DNA of 64,000 bases from Paraspadella gotoi. Taxonomy: Eukaryota > Chaetognatha. The position numbers were made by a program, and so were the translations under genes. Of the stretch, positions 1 through 10,694 are shown in pieces (positions within the stretch are counted from its first letter, which is position 1; each line of letters begins with the position of its first letter). A model generated the notes under the pieces. That model ran no database searches, was not told where the DNA came from, and saw only the letters and a list, made by a program, of their open reading frames with translations. The DNA is taken from the NCBI GenBank assembly GCA_051294375.1, contig CM119265.1, positions 19,271,642-19,335,641 on the forward strand, in the 5' to 3' direction.

Positions 1-859
1 CGATGTCTATTCAGGGACCCAAAGGTGTCTGAAATACTGGAGCCATACGGAATCGCCGCGAAAATGGAAGATAGAAAAATGTTCGAGTTGGAAAAAGTTT
101 GTTTGTGAGTTCAACTATAACAACATAACTACTAATACGTTTTTTACTTCTCCGCTGTGCATCAATTTGAGAAACGTGGTTCACGATACCCGAGTTCGCA
201 TCTCCAAAGTGACCAAATGCTTTTCCTTTGTTCAGAGTCAAATGTTGAAAAATGACGCGTCGAAATTTTGTCGCGAAAAATTCAACGCGTCGCTCGCCAA
301 ACTTGATGAGATGTTGAAGAACAAAACGGTTTTCTCGGTCGAGTCGAAAAGAATCAGATCAGGCGCTACCTGGTTGACACAGACGGCCGTGGTTCCCGCG
401 ACTCCTTTAGAAACAGACGCATTACGTTTTGATGGTGCGAGTCGAACGGCGGGAAAAATTGAAGGAAAGTTGAAAATCAACGGTTATCGTCTTTGCAGTA
501 GTGATTGGGATGAAAACGACGCTAAAGTAGCCTGTAAAGAATTAGGATTGTCCTATATATCTGTTCACTATTCCCAGCATCAATATTCCATGAATTTTCG
601 CTACCGATTCTCAAATTATGTTTGCACTGGCGATGAAAACTCTCTCTCGGAATGCAGCATGGTTGGTAATTCCTTATATTTTAATAACTACAAATGTATA
701 ACGAGAAGACTGGCCGGAGCCGCGTGTTCGACGACCATCAACGCCAATGGTTTTCGTGAAACGAACGGAAATTGGGAATTTGTGAATGAAGATGGCGTCG
801 AAGATTGGGGATGGTTCGTCTGCCAGATGAAGGACGTGGAGAAAGTTACGATCGTTTAG
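1..859 (+). CDS. C-type lectin-like / SRCR domain protein, 3' end (partial)
   Basis: An open frame runs from base 2 to a TAG at 857-859, so the protein enters from the left. The first residues look like the end of a C-type lectin-like domain (WKIEKC...FVCEF). Next comes what looks like the start of a second one (CFSF, then FCREKFNASLAKLDE), then an SRCR domain at about 420-710 (LRFDGASRTAGKIEGKL, RLCSSDWDENDAKVACKELG, CTGDENSLSEC), and finally a lectin-type end (NWEFVNEDG...WGWFVCQ) before the stop. Such proteins are normally secreted or at the cell surface and bind glycans or microbial surfaces; that role is inferred from the families. No transmembrane segment is visible in this part. The reading frame and both domain types are seen directly; the overall gene identity is unknown. 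Confidence 0.8.
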   Translation, partial: DVYSGTQRCLKYWSHTESPRKWKIEKCSSWKKFVCEFNYNNITTNTFFTSPLCINLRNVVHDTRVRISKVTKCFSFVQSQMLKNDASKFCREKFNASLAKLDEMLKNKTVFSVESKRIRSGATWLTQTAVVPATPLETDALRFDGASRTAGKIEGKLKINGYRLCSSDWDENDAKVACKELGLSYISVHYSQHQYSMNFRYRFSNYVCTGDENSLSECSMVGNSLYFNNYKCITRRLAGAACSTTINANGFRETNGNWEFVNEDGVEDWGWFVCQMKDVEKVTIV

Positions 860-1442
860 ACCCAAAACGAATACAAACTTATTTTTTATACAATCTTTTC
901 TTTTTACTTGTAAATACGTATTTATAAGTATAATTTTTATATCGACTATCTGTTCTATTGAAATGCAAAGAAAATAGAATTGAAATTGGACGGATTTGAG
1001 ATGACTGATGACTCATCAGTGATGAGTAACTGGTCACAAAAGAATTGGAAGTCAGGTTTAGATTTTCGAAAGAAAAATGCCGCAATGATTCAAAAAAATC
1101 AGAGGAAGAAACGAAGGGAATTGGACATTTTTTGACATTTTAACATTACAAGAAACATTTTATTCTCTCCTCAAGTTTTAACGCTTTTATTATGCTTATC
1201 CAGTTTCGTATAATATAAACTATATAAAGAATATATAAACTTGTGAAGGAGACAAGGATTTAAGTCTCACAAACAACGAAATAGCGTCAGAAAGACGCGA
1301 TTAAAAAACGCTGAAATCGTTTTCTTCTTTCTTTTTTCTTTTTTTTTCTTTTTTCATCGCTCCCTCTCTCCAACTAATCGTTCTTCCCTTTTCTTCCGTC
1401 TTTTCCTCCCTTTCCTCCTCCCCTCTCCCGTCCCGAGTCAAG
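860..1442. other. Intergenic, pyrimidine-rich towards the right end
   Basis: No coding sequence was recognised. A short inverted TGACTCA / TGAGTAA pair lies near 1010-1030, which resembles AP-1 sites but is unproven. From about 1320 the + strand is a long C/T run that leads into the ATG at 1443. Confidence 0.5.
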
Positions 1443-1459
1443 ATGGCGGCGCTCACAAG
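1439..1459 (+). promoter_or_regulatory. TISU-like translation start with a possible tiny first exon
   Basis: The sequence CAAGATGGCGGC fits the TISU element (SAASATGGCGGC), which combines a YY1 site with a start codon for mRNAs with very short leaders. The ATG at 1443 reads Met-Ala-Ala-Leu-Thr and then AG followed by GTAACC, a possible splice donor at 1460. I could not find the next exon, so the gene downstream is unidentified. The motif is seen; that it starts a gene is inference. Confidence 0.45.
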
Positions 1460-3054
1460 GTAACCATGACAACAAACCATAAAAGGCGGTAATAAACAAA
1501 TCGTTATCTTCTAATTTAACCAAAAATAGATGGCCTCAAGGTCGCGCCTTGGACGGAAAAGAAGGGGGAGAAGGAGGAGAGACAAAGATGGAGCAGAATC
1601 CTTCATTGTACACGAGAAGAAAAAAATGGTTTCTCGCGAAGAGAAATATTGTTGAGAAAGGGGGAAAAGGAAAAAAAGATAGGGAGAAATGTTCTTCCTC
1701 TCCTATTCATTTTTAATAATAGTTCGGTTTGATTAAGTCTAACGATTTTAAGTTTTAATTTTAAGTTCATTAGCAATTATAATTTTTTCCAGCTCAAGTA
1801 AAGAGGATTTTAAACGAAAACGTTTAAAAGTCTAGGCCATAGCAAAGAAAAAACGAAAAATGGCGATTTCTAATTCGTTGGTAGTAAAAAATAGGTTGAA
1901 GTCATTGCTTTATGAAATCCCAATAATTTTTTTAAGTTGCTGCTTTGTTTTCGAATTATTCAGTTCGAAGAGGAACTATCAATAGATGTCAGAACAGAGC
2001 GACAAAAAAAAACAAAATACGTTAGAAAAAAAAGTTAATTTAAATATTTTTGTAAATTGATTTGATAAAGTTTAATAACATTCTATGATTAAGAAAAAAT
2101 CAAGGGAAACGAATTTGCAGCGGTAATTTACTAGAAAAAAGGATATTTTTCGAACTTAGCTATCAACTACGAATGTAAAATTTATTAAAATGTGTGTAAT
2201 TAGATAAAACAGTCTAAGCTAATATGTATATATTTTTCAAAATTTTTTTGGTATTTCATAGCAACAAATTGTTAAAAATGTCTGATCCAATCAACGTCCA
2301 TCTGATTATATGATATCGTAAAAAAAATTTTTTCAAAAGTCTTTCCGCGTTTGATATTGTTTTCGTCAATATAATATTTCCCTATATCGACAAAAATTTC
2401 GTTCACCCACTTTAAGGAAATCACTGATGAAAGTCCATGTGACTGAATGTTTCATAATTGTGACAATCGTTCATCTTGCTATTTTCTTTATCGCATTCGA
2501 GCTCACAGATATAGTTGAGTTTCCAAACGCATGGAATAGAAAACAGAGTCGCGCCTTTTATAGGAACATAGTATGGAATTTTTTCGTTGTCCTTCATAGG
2601 ATTAAAAGAAAAAACTCAGTTGAAGTAAAATTATGATTGAAATAGGGTTTTAATCACATAGTTTTGAAAAAGCCTTTTGTAAAAAATACGTTTGTAATTT
2701 TTAATTTTAATCTTTCAATCTTTTAATCAATGGCCTAAGTATAAATGTTAGGAACCATAATGATAATATTTACTCGTGATTTTCATTGATATACTCAATA
2801 CTTTTCCAATTTACTGTGTCCGCGATTGATCCCTTATTGTTGAATTTTATGGAATTATCTTTTTATTTTTAGTGCTATTAAAGCAATTAGACTTGCTCAA
2901 TGCTCATTTATCGTTTTAACTGTCAAATTGTTTCTTTTATTTCAGAAAAAAAAAATTTAATCAAGCAAATAATAATGAGAAATTTTGTGTTTTAAATGGT
3001 CGTAACTACTTAAAAGTACTTTTTTTAAAAATTTTTGCCGGACGCAAAACCCAC
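1460..3054. other. AT-rich stretch without recognised genes
   Basis: Short open frames occur (for example 2427-2636 +) but show no family features, splice context or domain signature. The region is rich in A/T runs. If the TISU start at 1443 is real, an exon of that gene may be hidden here. Confidence 0.4.
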
Positions 3055-3210
3055 CTTCTCGAAAAAGCGATGAAACTCCGGGTAGAGTTTCGGGTTCGTC
3101 ATCATTGGTGAGATTTTGTTGCAGAAGGAAAAGAAAGTGGAGTCGACGACAAATTTGGTTTCTCCTTTGCTGAAGGCGAACCCGTCCGCGTTCTCGCACG
3201 GAAAATATTT
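3055..3210 (-). CDS. Orphan coding exon, unknown protein
   Basis: On the minus strand this piece is bounded by a good acceptor (CGAACAG before 3210) and donor (AAG|GTGGGT after 3055). It is exactly 52 codons in phase 0 without a stop: it begins KYFPCENADGFAFSKGETKF and ends YPEFHRFFEK. The aromatic-rich, two-cysteine sequence looks like protein, but I do not recognise the family. It lies beyond the stop of the lectin gene at 3775, so it belongs either to another minus-strand gene or to an alternative 3' exon. No partner exon was found. Confidence 0.4.
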
Positions 3211-3774
3211 CTGTTCGAGTAAAACACGACAGTTCAGTTAAAGCAGAAAGAACATTTCGCACAGATTTATGATTCCGTCTGTCCGTCTGTCCGTCCGTTC
3301 GTCCCATCTTAGCAAAAAAACACCAATTACACGTGATTGGATGGATGGATTGTCCTGAAATTTTGATTGGGGGTAGGAAAGTGTGTGATAAAGCTGGAAA
3401 CAAAGTTTCGATGGAATCGTCTGAGTGGAAATGATTTTTAAATGGAAAAAACAAAAAACCTGTTACACTAATTGCTTCTTTTCCCTTTTATATTAAATGA
3501 AAATGCAAGATGTATTAATTAATCAAATAATTCATTAATCAATTAGTCAATTAATTAATCAATAATTAAATAATCAGTCAATCAATTAAGTCAATCGTTA
3601 TCGGCATTATTCTCATCGTCATCATTGCTTTTGTCGTGGTTAGTGACGAGAAGACCTAAAAACAAACATTTGGGATCAAATTAATTAATTAATTGATGAA
3701 TTAATTGTTTGCTCAAAACTTGTTTTCTTTCAGTTGTCTTTTTATTTCTTATTTTCTCTTTCTTTTTCTTTCAT
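3211..3774. other. Intergenic AT-rich sequence with TTAAT/AATC runs
   Basis: About 3510-3720 consists of irregular ATTAATTAATCAAT-like simple repeats. No coding sequence or RNA gene was recognised. Confidence 0.5.
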
Positions 3775-6700
3775 TCATCCCTTCTTTCCTCCTTCCATCC
3801 CATTTAATACCTCCCGAAGCTGTTCCAGTCGCCTGCCAAACTCTTTCAGCTCCCTCTTCCGCTCATTGAAGGATTCGTTCTGCAAGTTGTACTCGACGTA
3901 ACTCGTCAGAAAATCCGTCTCCTCCAACTCGATGGCGCGCAACAACTTTTTAGCGCCGGCATCGTTGAGGCGCTTGCGGGTGGCGTCGGCCAAGAAGCGG
4001 GAGAGGTCGTCGTGGTTCCACGGCGGAGGGATGGCGCCTTAATGAAATTCAACGAAAAAGTAGCAAAGTAGCGACTTCATTCAGACAATCCCATTGGCTC
4101 AAAGGGGGGAACGCATCGTCCCAACTACGCGTCCTATCCGCACTCCACAGTCCTAACGACTTCCTTCTGCGTTGGCACAAGCGTGAGTAGCAGCGCTAGT
4201 GGCTGAGGCCCTACCCTGCTGGCCATCACCGGCTTAAAATTATATGTATTTTTAAATGCACATTATTCGGTTAACACGGACCTAGTATATCGCCATGTGA
4301 AACGCGGATTAATGATGTTGTGATCGAAGTTACTAACCTTTAGTATCTTTTCCGCAGCGATAGTAGCGACCCATGGTGCCGTTAGCCTTTTTTTCGCTGA
4401 CTACGACAGAAAAGGGATTTGAGAGGAAAGTGAGAAAGCGATAGGTGAGTGAAAGAGAGAGAGAGAGAGAGAGAGGGCGATGGCATAATCGAAAAAGCCC
4501 AGCGAGCATAGGACAACATTCAATAAAAAAAATTAATGACAAATGATTACAACGCACCTGTCTTTTCTCGGTTGCACAGTGAACTGTTGACGTTGATGTA
4601 GTTAATATTGCTCCCCGTCTCTTGACCGTAAATCGGATTCTTAAAAGGGCGACTCTTGGTTTCGCATCTGCGGGAACCTGCGGATGAGGAAGTGTATTCA
4701 GCGATGTCATTCTCCGCCCTTTACTCCTCACCCACTTACCGACCCAAAAGTCGGAGAAGAGCCTCGTCATATTGTGAGTTTTGGACACGTAGCGCATTTT
4801 GAGCCGATTCACCATAAGCACCTGCTCCTGAACCTTCATTGGCGGGGTGAACTTATGCAATGCCCGACTACGTAATGATGCGAGTGCGGAGTAAAAAATT
4901 AGTATTCCCCGATCTAATGCTTAAGAAAATGGTCCTTTTATACAATTGAAGTATTATATCCTTTGATTGATATGGAAGCCAGGAGTGTATAAACAAGACT
5001 GTGAGAGAGTCTTTATTGAAAACTTGCGGGGACCTGCTATGTCATTATCTTATGAGACTGATGGAGGCCTTAAACCATCAAAGCCTGTCCAAAGTCAAGG
5101 GTGAAACTTTCCCCACCTCTCCCCCCCCCTGCTTACGACACTTTCGGTTTCTACTCTCCCTCCTCTCTCTCTCTCTCTGCTACTCTACTCCTTTACTTTC
5201 ACGCACCGAATAAAATTCGTCCGCTTTTTCGAGAGTCGCGAGTTTTGCCCGAGGATGCAATTCCCTGCATTTCTTTTGCGCCTCGAACCAGTTCACGCGC
5301 TGGTTTTCTGAATTCGGAGGGGAAAAAAATCAAATTTCTCTTTTTTATCCTTGAATTATTTGCTTTTAGGCGCAACAACTTTTATTGCGTCTCGAAGTGC
5401 TCCTAGTAAGTAAGTTAGTAACTTATCCTAGTAATAAGGAGTTTTCATAGTTTATAATTAGGAATTAAGGAGATAGGTGATGGGCGATCTGACACTTTTT
5501 ACATGAAAAATTGAACTTTTCTCATTCTTACGTAATAACGTGATAGGAAAGCCCATGAGGAATTTAACTTTGGCAACTTGAATGAGTAAATAGCCATTCT
5601 TTTTTTATACTGCTTTTGTGTTTCTTTTTAAATAGATCATTGATATATTCAATTATTCATTTTGTACACGACCGACATATAAAACTTACTCCTAACATTT
5701 CGACAACATAATTTAGACGGATTGATAATTTTTATCGTGGGTTTTAAGAAACAGGGTGAGTAAACCTGGAGGTAGGTTCGGGTGAGTAACTTGATTCCCT
5801 GTGGGAAACCAGTAGCAATTCTTGCTGTCCCGTTGACTCCACCAAACGCCGATCGGCTTGGCCGCGTCGTCGGCCAGGATTTTCCCGCGGACGAGAGTGT
5901 TGGTCGTCGGACACTTGGAACCGTCGACCTTGGAGGAAGAAGATTTAAAAGTATTCATAACTATTTAACGAATATTTTTAAACTTAAGGTTGTTTATTGG
6001 TTTTTAGTTTGTTTTTTTTCATTTCGATTTATGGTTACATAAAAGGTACAACCTCCAAGTGATACTTCATCCAGCGACACTCCTGATCGTCCAGACATTG
6101 CTTCTTGGTCTTGTTAAGAATGGAATACTTTTGGTACCAAATGGGAATGATGAAAGCCGCCATTATTAATCCTGAAATGGAATTTGAGAATTTGAGAAAA
6201 GGGTCTTATTTTTCTCCTTAAATATTCATAATTAGTGAAAGGACAACTAATACAGAAATGAATAAGTGTAAGAGGTAATTTGCATTAAAGGGCATGTTCG
6301 AGAATTGAGCGAAATATTGACTAATAAGAGCAAGATGTTGATATTTGATAAAGTTATTATCAACCGTTTGGTCCATATCCTCGCGAAATGAAAAGAGAGA
6401 ATTAACCCGGGAAAACGTTTCCCTCCCGCCATATACTGCTACATCCCACCCAACCGGCCACCAACCCTTGGCGAAGAAGAGCGAGAAGACGACTCCTAAT
6501 CCCGATCCCGCCATCTTGATTTTGGCGATTTCCGCCTCCGAGAGAGTTCGCTGCTCCGCCTTATCCGTCTCGTCGCCGAAGGTGGCCGGGCGGTCGAGCG
6601 TCATCATCTCTTGGATACGGAGTTTGCTCGATTGGGCCGAGGCCTTTGCGGGGGGAGGGATGGTTGAGAAATGTCGGTTGGTTTTAGTTGGTTTTTTCAT

Positions 6701-8017
6701 CAACTCTTAAATAATTTTTCGGTCGGTCAGTCGGTCGGTATGTCTGTTTATAGTTGTTTGCTCATTTGTTCAGACAGGATAAAAACCGCCTTCAGTAAAT
6801 CCTGAAACTATAAAGAAAGAGGGAATTCTGCGTGTGCGTGTCATAAATACACGGGCTTAGATTCAGAAAGTTAATACTTGGCAGACTGGTAAGACATTAC
6901 GAAATGCTTCTTGTGTAGTCACGTGACAACAAAAAATTACGGTCACGTGATCACAAAGTAAATGCAGCAAAGGTCCGAGGTTCTAGCCCGGTGGTCGCCT
7001 AGCAGTTAAGAGGGACGGGGCGCTTAACCCGCCTGTAACACGGTGTTACAGCCTGATCCGAAGCTCAGGGACTGCTTATATTGAACGGTTCTGTCACTAA
7101 CACATAACAATAATAACTGTCTCTTCAATGGATTGATTTTTTTGCGAGTCGAACGATTAGTAAATCATTTACATTTATTAGTTGATTTGTTGGTTTAATT
7201 AGTTGGGCCTGTAAGTTTATTTTGTTGTTAACTAGTTGGGCTGTAAGTTATTGTTGGTTTAATTAGTTGGGCCTGTAAGTTGAATTTGTTTGGTTTTTAA
7301 TTAGTTGGCCTGTAAGTTGATTTGTTGGTTTAATTAGTTGGGTTGTAAGTTGATTGTTGGTTTAATTAGTTGGGCCTGTAAGTTGATTTTGTTGTTAATC
7401 AGTTGGCCTGTAAGTGATTTGTTGGTTAAATCATTGGCCTGTAAAGTTGATTTGTTGGTTTAATAGTTGGGCCTGTAAGTTTATTTGTTGGTTTAATTAG
7501 TTGGGCCTGTAAGTTATTTGTTGGTTTTTAGTTGGGCCTGTAAGTTGATTTGTTGGTTATAATTAGTTGGGCCTGTAAGTTGATTTGTTGGTTTAATTAG
7601 TTGGGCCTGTAAGTTGATTTGTGGTGTTAATAAGTTGGGCCTGTAAGTTGATTTGTTGGTTTAATTAGTTGGCCTGTAAGTTGATTTTGTTGGTTTAATT
7701 AGTTGGGCCTGTAAGTATTTGATTTGTTGGTCTTAAATTAGTTTGGGCTCTGTTAAGTTGGATTTGGGTTAATTAGTTGGGCCTGTAAGCTGATTTGTTG
7801 TTTTAATTAGTTGGGCCTGTAAGTTGATTTGTTGGTTTAATTAGTTGGGCCTGTAAGTTGTTTTTTTTTCTCCACCTCTTCCTCTCTCTCCCCCCTCTCT
7901 TTAGTTCTCTCCCACCTTTTCGTCGATCTTAAACTGAACTCTCGGCCCATCATCTTCGTCCTCAACGCTGTCGGCGACGATGCCGACTTTTTTGAGGTTC
8001 GATCGTTGTTCCGACAT
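3775..8017 (-). CDS. Type II membrane protein with a divergent C-type lectin-like domain
   Basis: Nine exons with matching phases: 8017-7916, 6643-6466, 6171-6053, 5928-5766, 5307-5207, 4851-4740, 4677-4558, 4400-4338, 4037-3775. They give 406 residues. The start is MSEQRSNLKKVGIVADSVED. A cytoplasmic tail of about 77 residues precedes one long hydrophobic segment (about residues 78-106, including GSGLGVVFSLFFAKG and MAAFIIPIWY), and there is no signal peptide. The outer part has paired cysteines, then lectin-like hallmarks: NWFEAQKKC, AKLATLEKADEF, FWVG, SSLC and GRYYRCGK. The C-terminus is Lys/Glu-rich and probably helical. The calcium-site EPN/QPD and WND motifs are not visible, so sugar binding is doubtful. 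An alternative start is the ATG at 6700, but the 8017 exon joins in phase and avoids a poor N-terminus. The gene is head-to-head with polycystin. The specific function is unknown. Confidence 0.75.
4897..5100 (+). repeat. Interspersed repeat, about 200 bp, copy 1
   Basis: This sequence (from TATTCCCCGATCTAATGCTTAAG to CAAAGTCAAGG) is clearly related, over its whole length, to 32836-33040. It lies in an intron of the lectin gene. No inverted ends or coding sequence are seen; the class is unknown. Confidence 0.65.
6701..7140. repeat. Intron segment with a tRNA-like (SINE-like) patch near 6985-7085
   Basis: Within intron 1 of the lectin gene. The stretch GGTGGTCGCCTAGCAGTTAA resembles a tRNA-type A box, and GTTACAGCCTGATCCG downstream is a weak B-box-like match, as in tRNA-derived SINEs. 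It does not fold into an intact tRNA by eye. The rest has no visible feature. Confidence 0.3.
7143..7860. repeat. Minisatellite, about 34-bp unit, roughly 21 copies
   Basis: The unit is close to TTGATTTGTTGGTTTAATTA followed by GTTGGGCCTGTAAG. Copies differ by small indels in homopolymers, which may be real or sequencing error. It fills most of intron 1 of the lectin gene and stops just before the donor of exon 1. Confidence 0.95.
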
Positions 8018-8723
8018 CTCGCGAGTGAACTAAGCGACTGCGGTAAAGACGTAAAACAAATGTACATGCGTAAGAATGATGGATAAACTAGAGAGGGATT
8101 TCAGCTCTGTTTATTCCGTTGGCAGGTATAACCATTTATCTCGCCATCAAAATATCGAACCGATTCGGTTTTAATTTTCGTTTTCGTTCCCACTTTCGTT
8201 TCTCATCGTTTTTTTTTTTAATAACGTCGCGTTGTTGTCGACGAATCAGAATCGCGAGAAAGAAACCAACGGACCAATGGTCGTTATTTCCGTGGGAAGC
8301 GAAACTCGAACATTTCCGCGATTTGATATTACTTTGGAAACGTTATTGCGATAAATAAAAAAAAAATATCGATCCCTGGTTTTCCGTCGTCGGGTTCCCC
8401 GTAGGAAAGTGGGAAACAGGGAATAATCGATTTTCTGGTGCTGCCATCGAATGTACGGTGCATCTCTGATGGACGTATTATATATATATATAAAAATATT
8501 TTAATTTGTATCTACCTGTAGACTTAAATTTGAATTTTTTTCGTCCAAGTCATCATTTTTTTTTTTCTTCCTAACTTTTTGACGTTTGATATACGTTTTA
8601 TTAAATCTTGATTATCATGTTATAATGTGGCTCGTGTGACTCCATCTAGTTGCCACTCTTTCCATACAGTAATAGGCGGCAATTTTCGGATTCTCTCTTC
8701 ACTTTTGTGGAAAATTCTACGAA
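8018..8723. promoter_or_regulatory. Divergent promoter region between the lectin gene and polycystin
   Basis: The lectin start codon (8017, -) and the polycystin start codon (8724, +) are about 700 bp apart and point away from each other. A 79-codon open frame at 8119-8358 has no supporting features. No clear TATA box was seen; control elements are inferred from position only. Confidence 0.5.
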
Positions 8724-10694
8724 ATGACATCGATTAAAATGAAAAAAATAAGATACTTTCGGGTAAGATTGATCTCAATCGAGATTTGGATCGATGGATT
8801 TATTAATAGATTTGTCTTTATTGATCTAAATCGAGCTTTGAATCGATGGATTTATTAATAGATTTTTCTTTATTGAAATAAATCGAGCTTTGGATCGATG
8901 GATTTATTAATAGATTTTTCTTTATTTTTTAACTAAAAATTTATGTGATAATTTGATTGAGTCACTAAATAATTTCTTTTCTCCCAAGTTGCTCTTCTGT
9001 TTCTTGACTTTGTTGAGTCCGGAAGTGTTGACGGCGATCGAAGCGACCTCTTGTTACTGGTCTGGCGACGTCGACCTCGACAACGATGTTTTTAGCGGCG
9101 TCGTCGCCGATATCAAGTTCGTTTATAATTAATTAATTCGATATAAAACTTGGAAAGTCAATTGAAATGCATGTGCTACATTGAAATGCATACTCTATAA
9201 AATTTTTCGTTGGCTCCAGCGAATCTCCTCCCAATTGTCGCTCGTCTTGCGTCGGGGGCTTTAACGGGTTTCTCAGCGCCAACGCAATGGCCTGCTTCTG
9301 CAGCGAAACGACGCCGTCGGCCACCATCATCGATTGCGCAACCGGCTGCGGTTTGTGAAAAAGAGAGAGAGATTTGATTTGATTTGATTTGTAATGCTCA
9401 AAAATGTGACAGTTAACACATTAACAAAACATATTGTTACAGAGCGGTACAAACAAACAAAAATAATTAAGTCTACATAATTTGAACGTATAAAAGTAAT
9501 TTATCTTCGAACCCTTTCCGTTTTTTATATTCCACACAGAAGGTACTTTATCAATAATTAAATGTAATTTTTCTCTGTTATTTAAAAAGATAGATAGATA
9601 GAGAGAGAAAGAGAGAGAGAGAGAGAGAAAAGTCGCGATATTCCTCTTTCCGCAGGAGGATCACAATGTAACGCCACGGATAAAACCGAGTTCACAGAGA
9701 TCGAAGACAAAAGATCTGAGGCCACTATTGTCTTCAAACAAGAAAAGTAAGCGAACTTCTGCGTCGAAAATACTTTTTTTATTTGATATGACTTACCTTT
9801 TACTCACTTTTGCTCAGTCAACCACTGTCGCCGACTGAGGGAGCTGAAGTTTTCAAGAAAATCGACTACGAGGTGACTCCACCTGACTCCGGCTACGATT
9901 ATCGCCTTATCATAGATCCAGGTCAGAATCCAGAATCTCGATCCTGATGAGTTCATGATAGATCCAGGTGATCCTTTCCATCTCAGTCAATTAAATATCC
10001 TAACCCAATTTCATTGCAACCTTTTTTTTAATAACCCTCCACCCGACAATTACCCCTTAACTCTATCCCCTTACCTCACAGAATTCTCCGGCACTGACTC
10101 GGCCGACATCCGTTTCGACCACACTCAACTCACCGGTTTTTTCCTGCCGACGAGAGTTGGCCGGATGATTATCGGTTTCGGCGTCGCCTTCGCCGGAAGC
10201 GACGAGGTGTGAAGGGGTCGGCGAATGTGTGATCGTAGGGAATGAAATTCTGGGGGAAAGTTTTGAGGCGAGAACGATTATTGTACTTCGTGGACGAAAA
10301 GTGAAATAAGCAGCTCAGAAGTGGGCGGCCCCTTTTCTTAAATCTTGACCGAAATTCTCATGTTTAAAACTTTGCATATCATCTCTTTTCTTTCTTTCGA
10401 AATGATCTTGTTCCCAATGATCCCCCCCCTTCCGCTTTTTCTCAACCCCCTCTACTTTTTTCACCCTATTCCGACCCCCTTTTCAACCTCGCAAGTGGTG
10501 GACTCAAATAACGACCATCGACGTCGGGCGCGTGACCTCGCCTGACACGGCGCTCAGCTGCCCGGAAACGATCGAGCGCGCCGCACCCTTTTACTGCAAC
10601 ATCACGTCCGACGGGATCGCCTTGACGACGGCGTCCGTCTCCATCACAGACGACGAGAGGGGGCAAAGCGTCGAGTTCGATACTTTTCTCGGAG
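8724..10694 (+). CDS. Polycystin-1-like protein, exons 1-7: signal peptide, WSC domain, Ig-like part
   Basis: Exons 8724-8762, 8989-9116, 9220-9350, 9656-9746, 9818-9921, 10082-10206 and 10496-10694, with all phases matching. Exon 1 gives MTSIKMKKIRYFR and ends at a strong GTAAGA donor. Exon 2 adds the hydrophobic core LLFCFLTLLS, making a signal peptide. Residues about 35-105 are a WSC domain (SCYWSGDVDLDND, NCRSSCVGGFNGF, ACFCSETTP, DCATGCGGSQC), a cysteine-rich carbohydrate-binding module also found in vertebrate polycystin-1. No leucine-rich repeats precede it, unlike human PKD1. The following about 170 residues look like beta-sandwich repeats but have no firm family match. These seven exons open one gene that continues to the right edge of the window. 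Confidence 0.85.
8770..8925. repeat. Three tandem copies of a ~52-bp unit in polycystin intron 1
   Basis: Each copy contains GGATCGATGGATTTATTAAT followed by AGATTT and CTTTATT, with minor changes. No coding potential. Confidence 0.85.

Noticed and set aside
2427-2636. Plus-strand small protein of 69 codons
   Set aside because: AT-rich region, no domain, no splice partners; a chance open frame is enough to explain it.
7143-7860. CRISPR-like array
   Set aside because: Units are contiguous with no unique spacers, in an animal genome; it is a minisatellite.
8119-8358. First exon of polycystin
   Set aside because: Its possible donor would not join exon 2 in phase; the 8724 start gives a phase-0 join and a good signal peptide.
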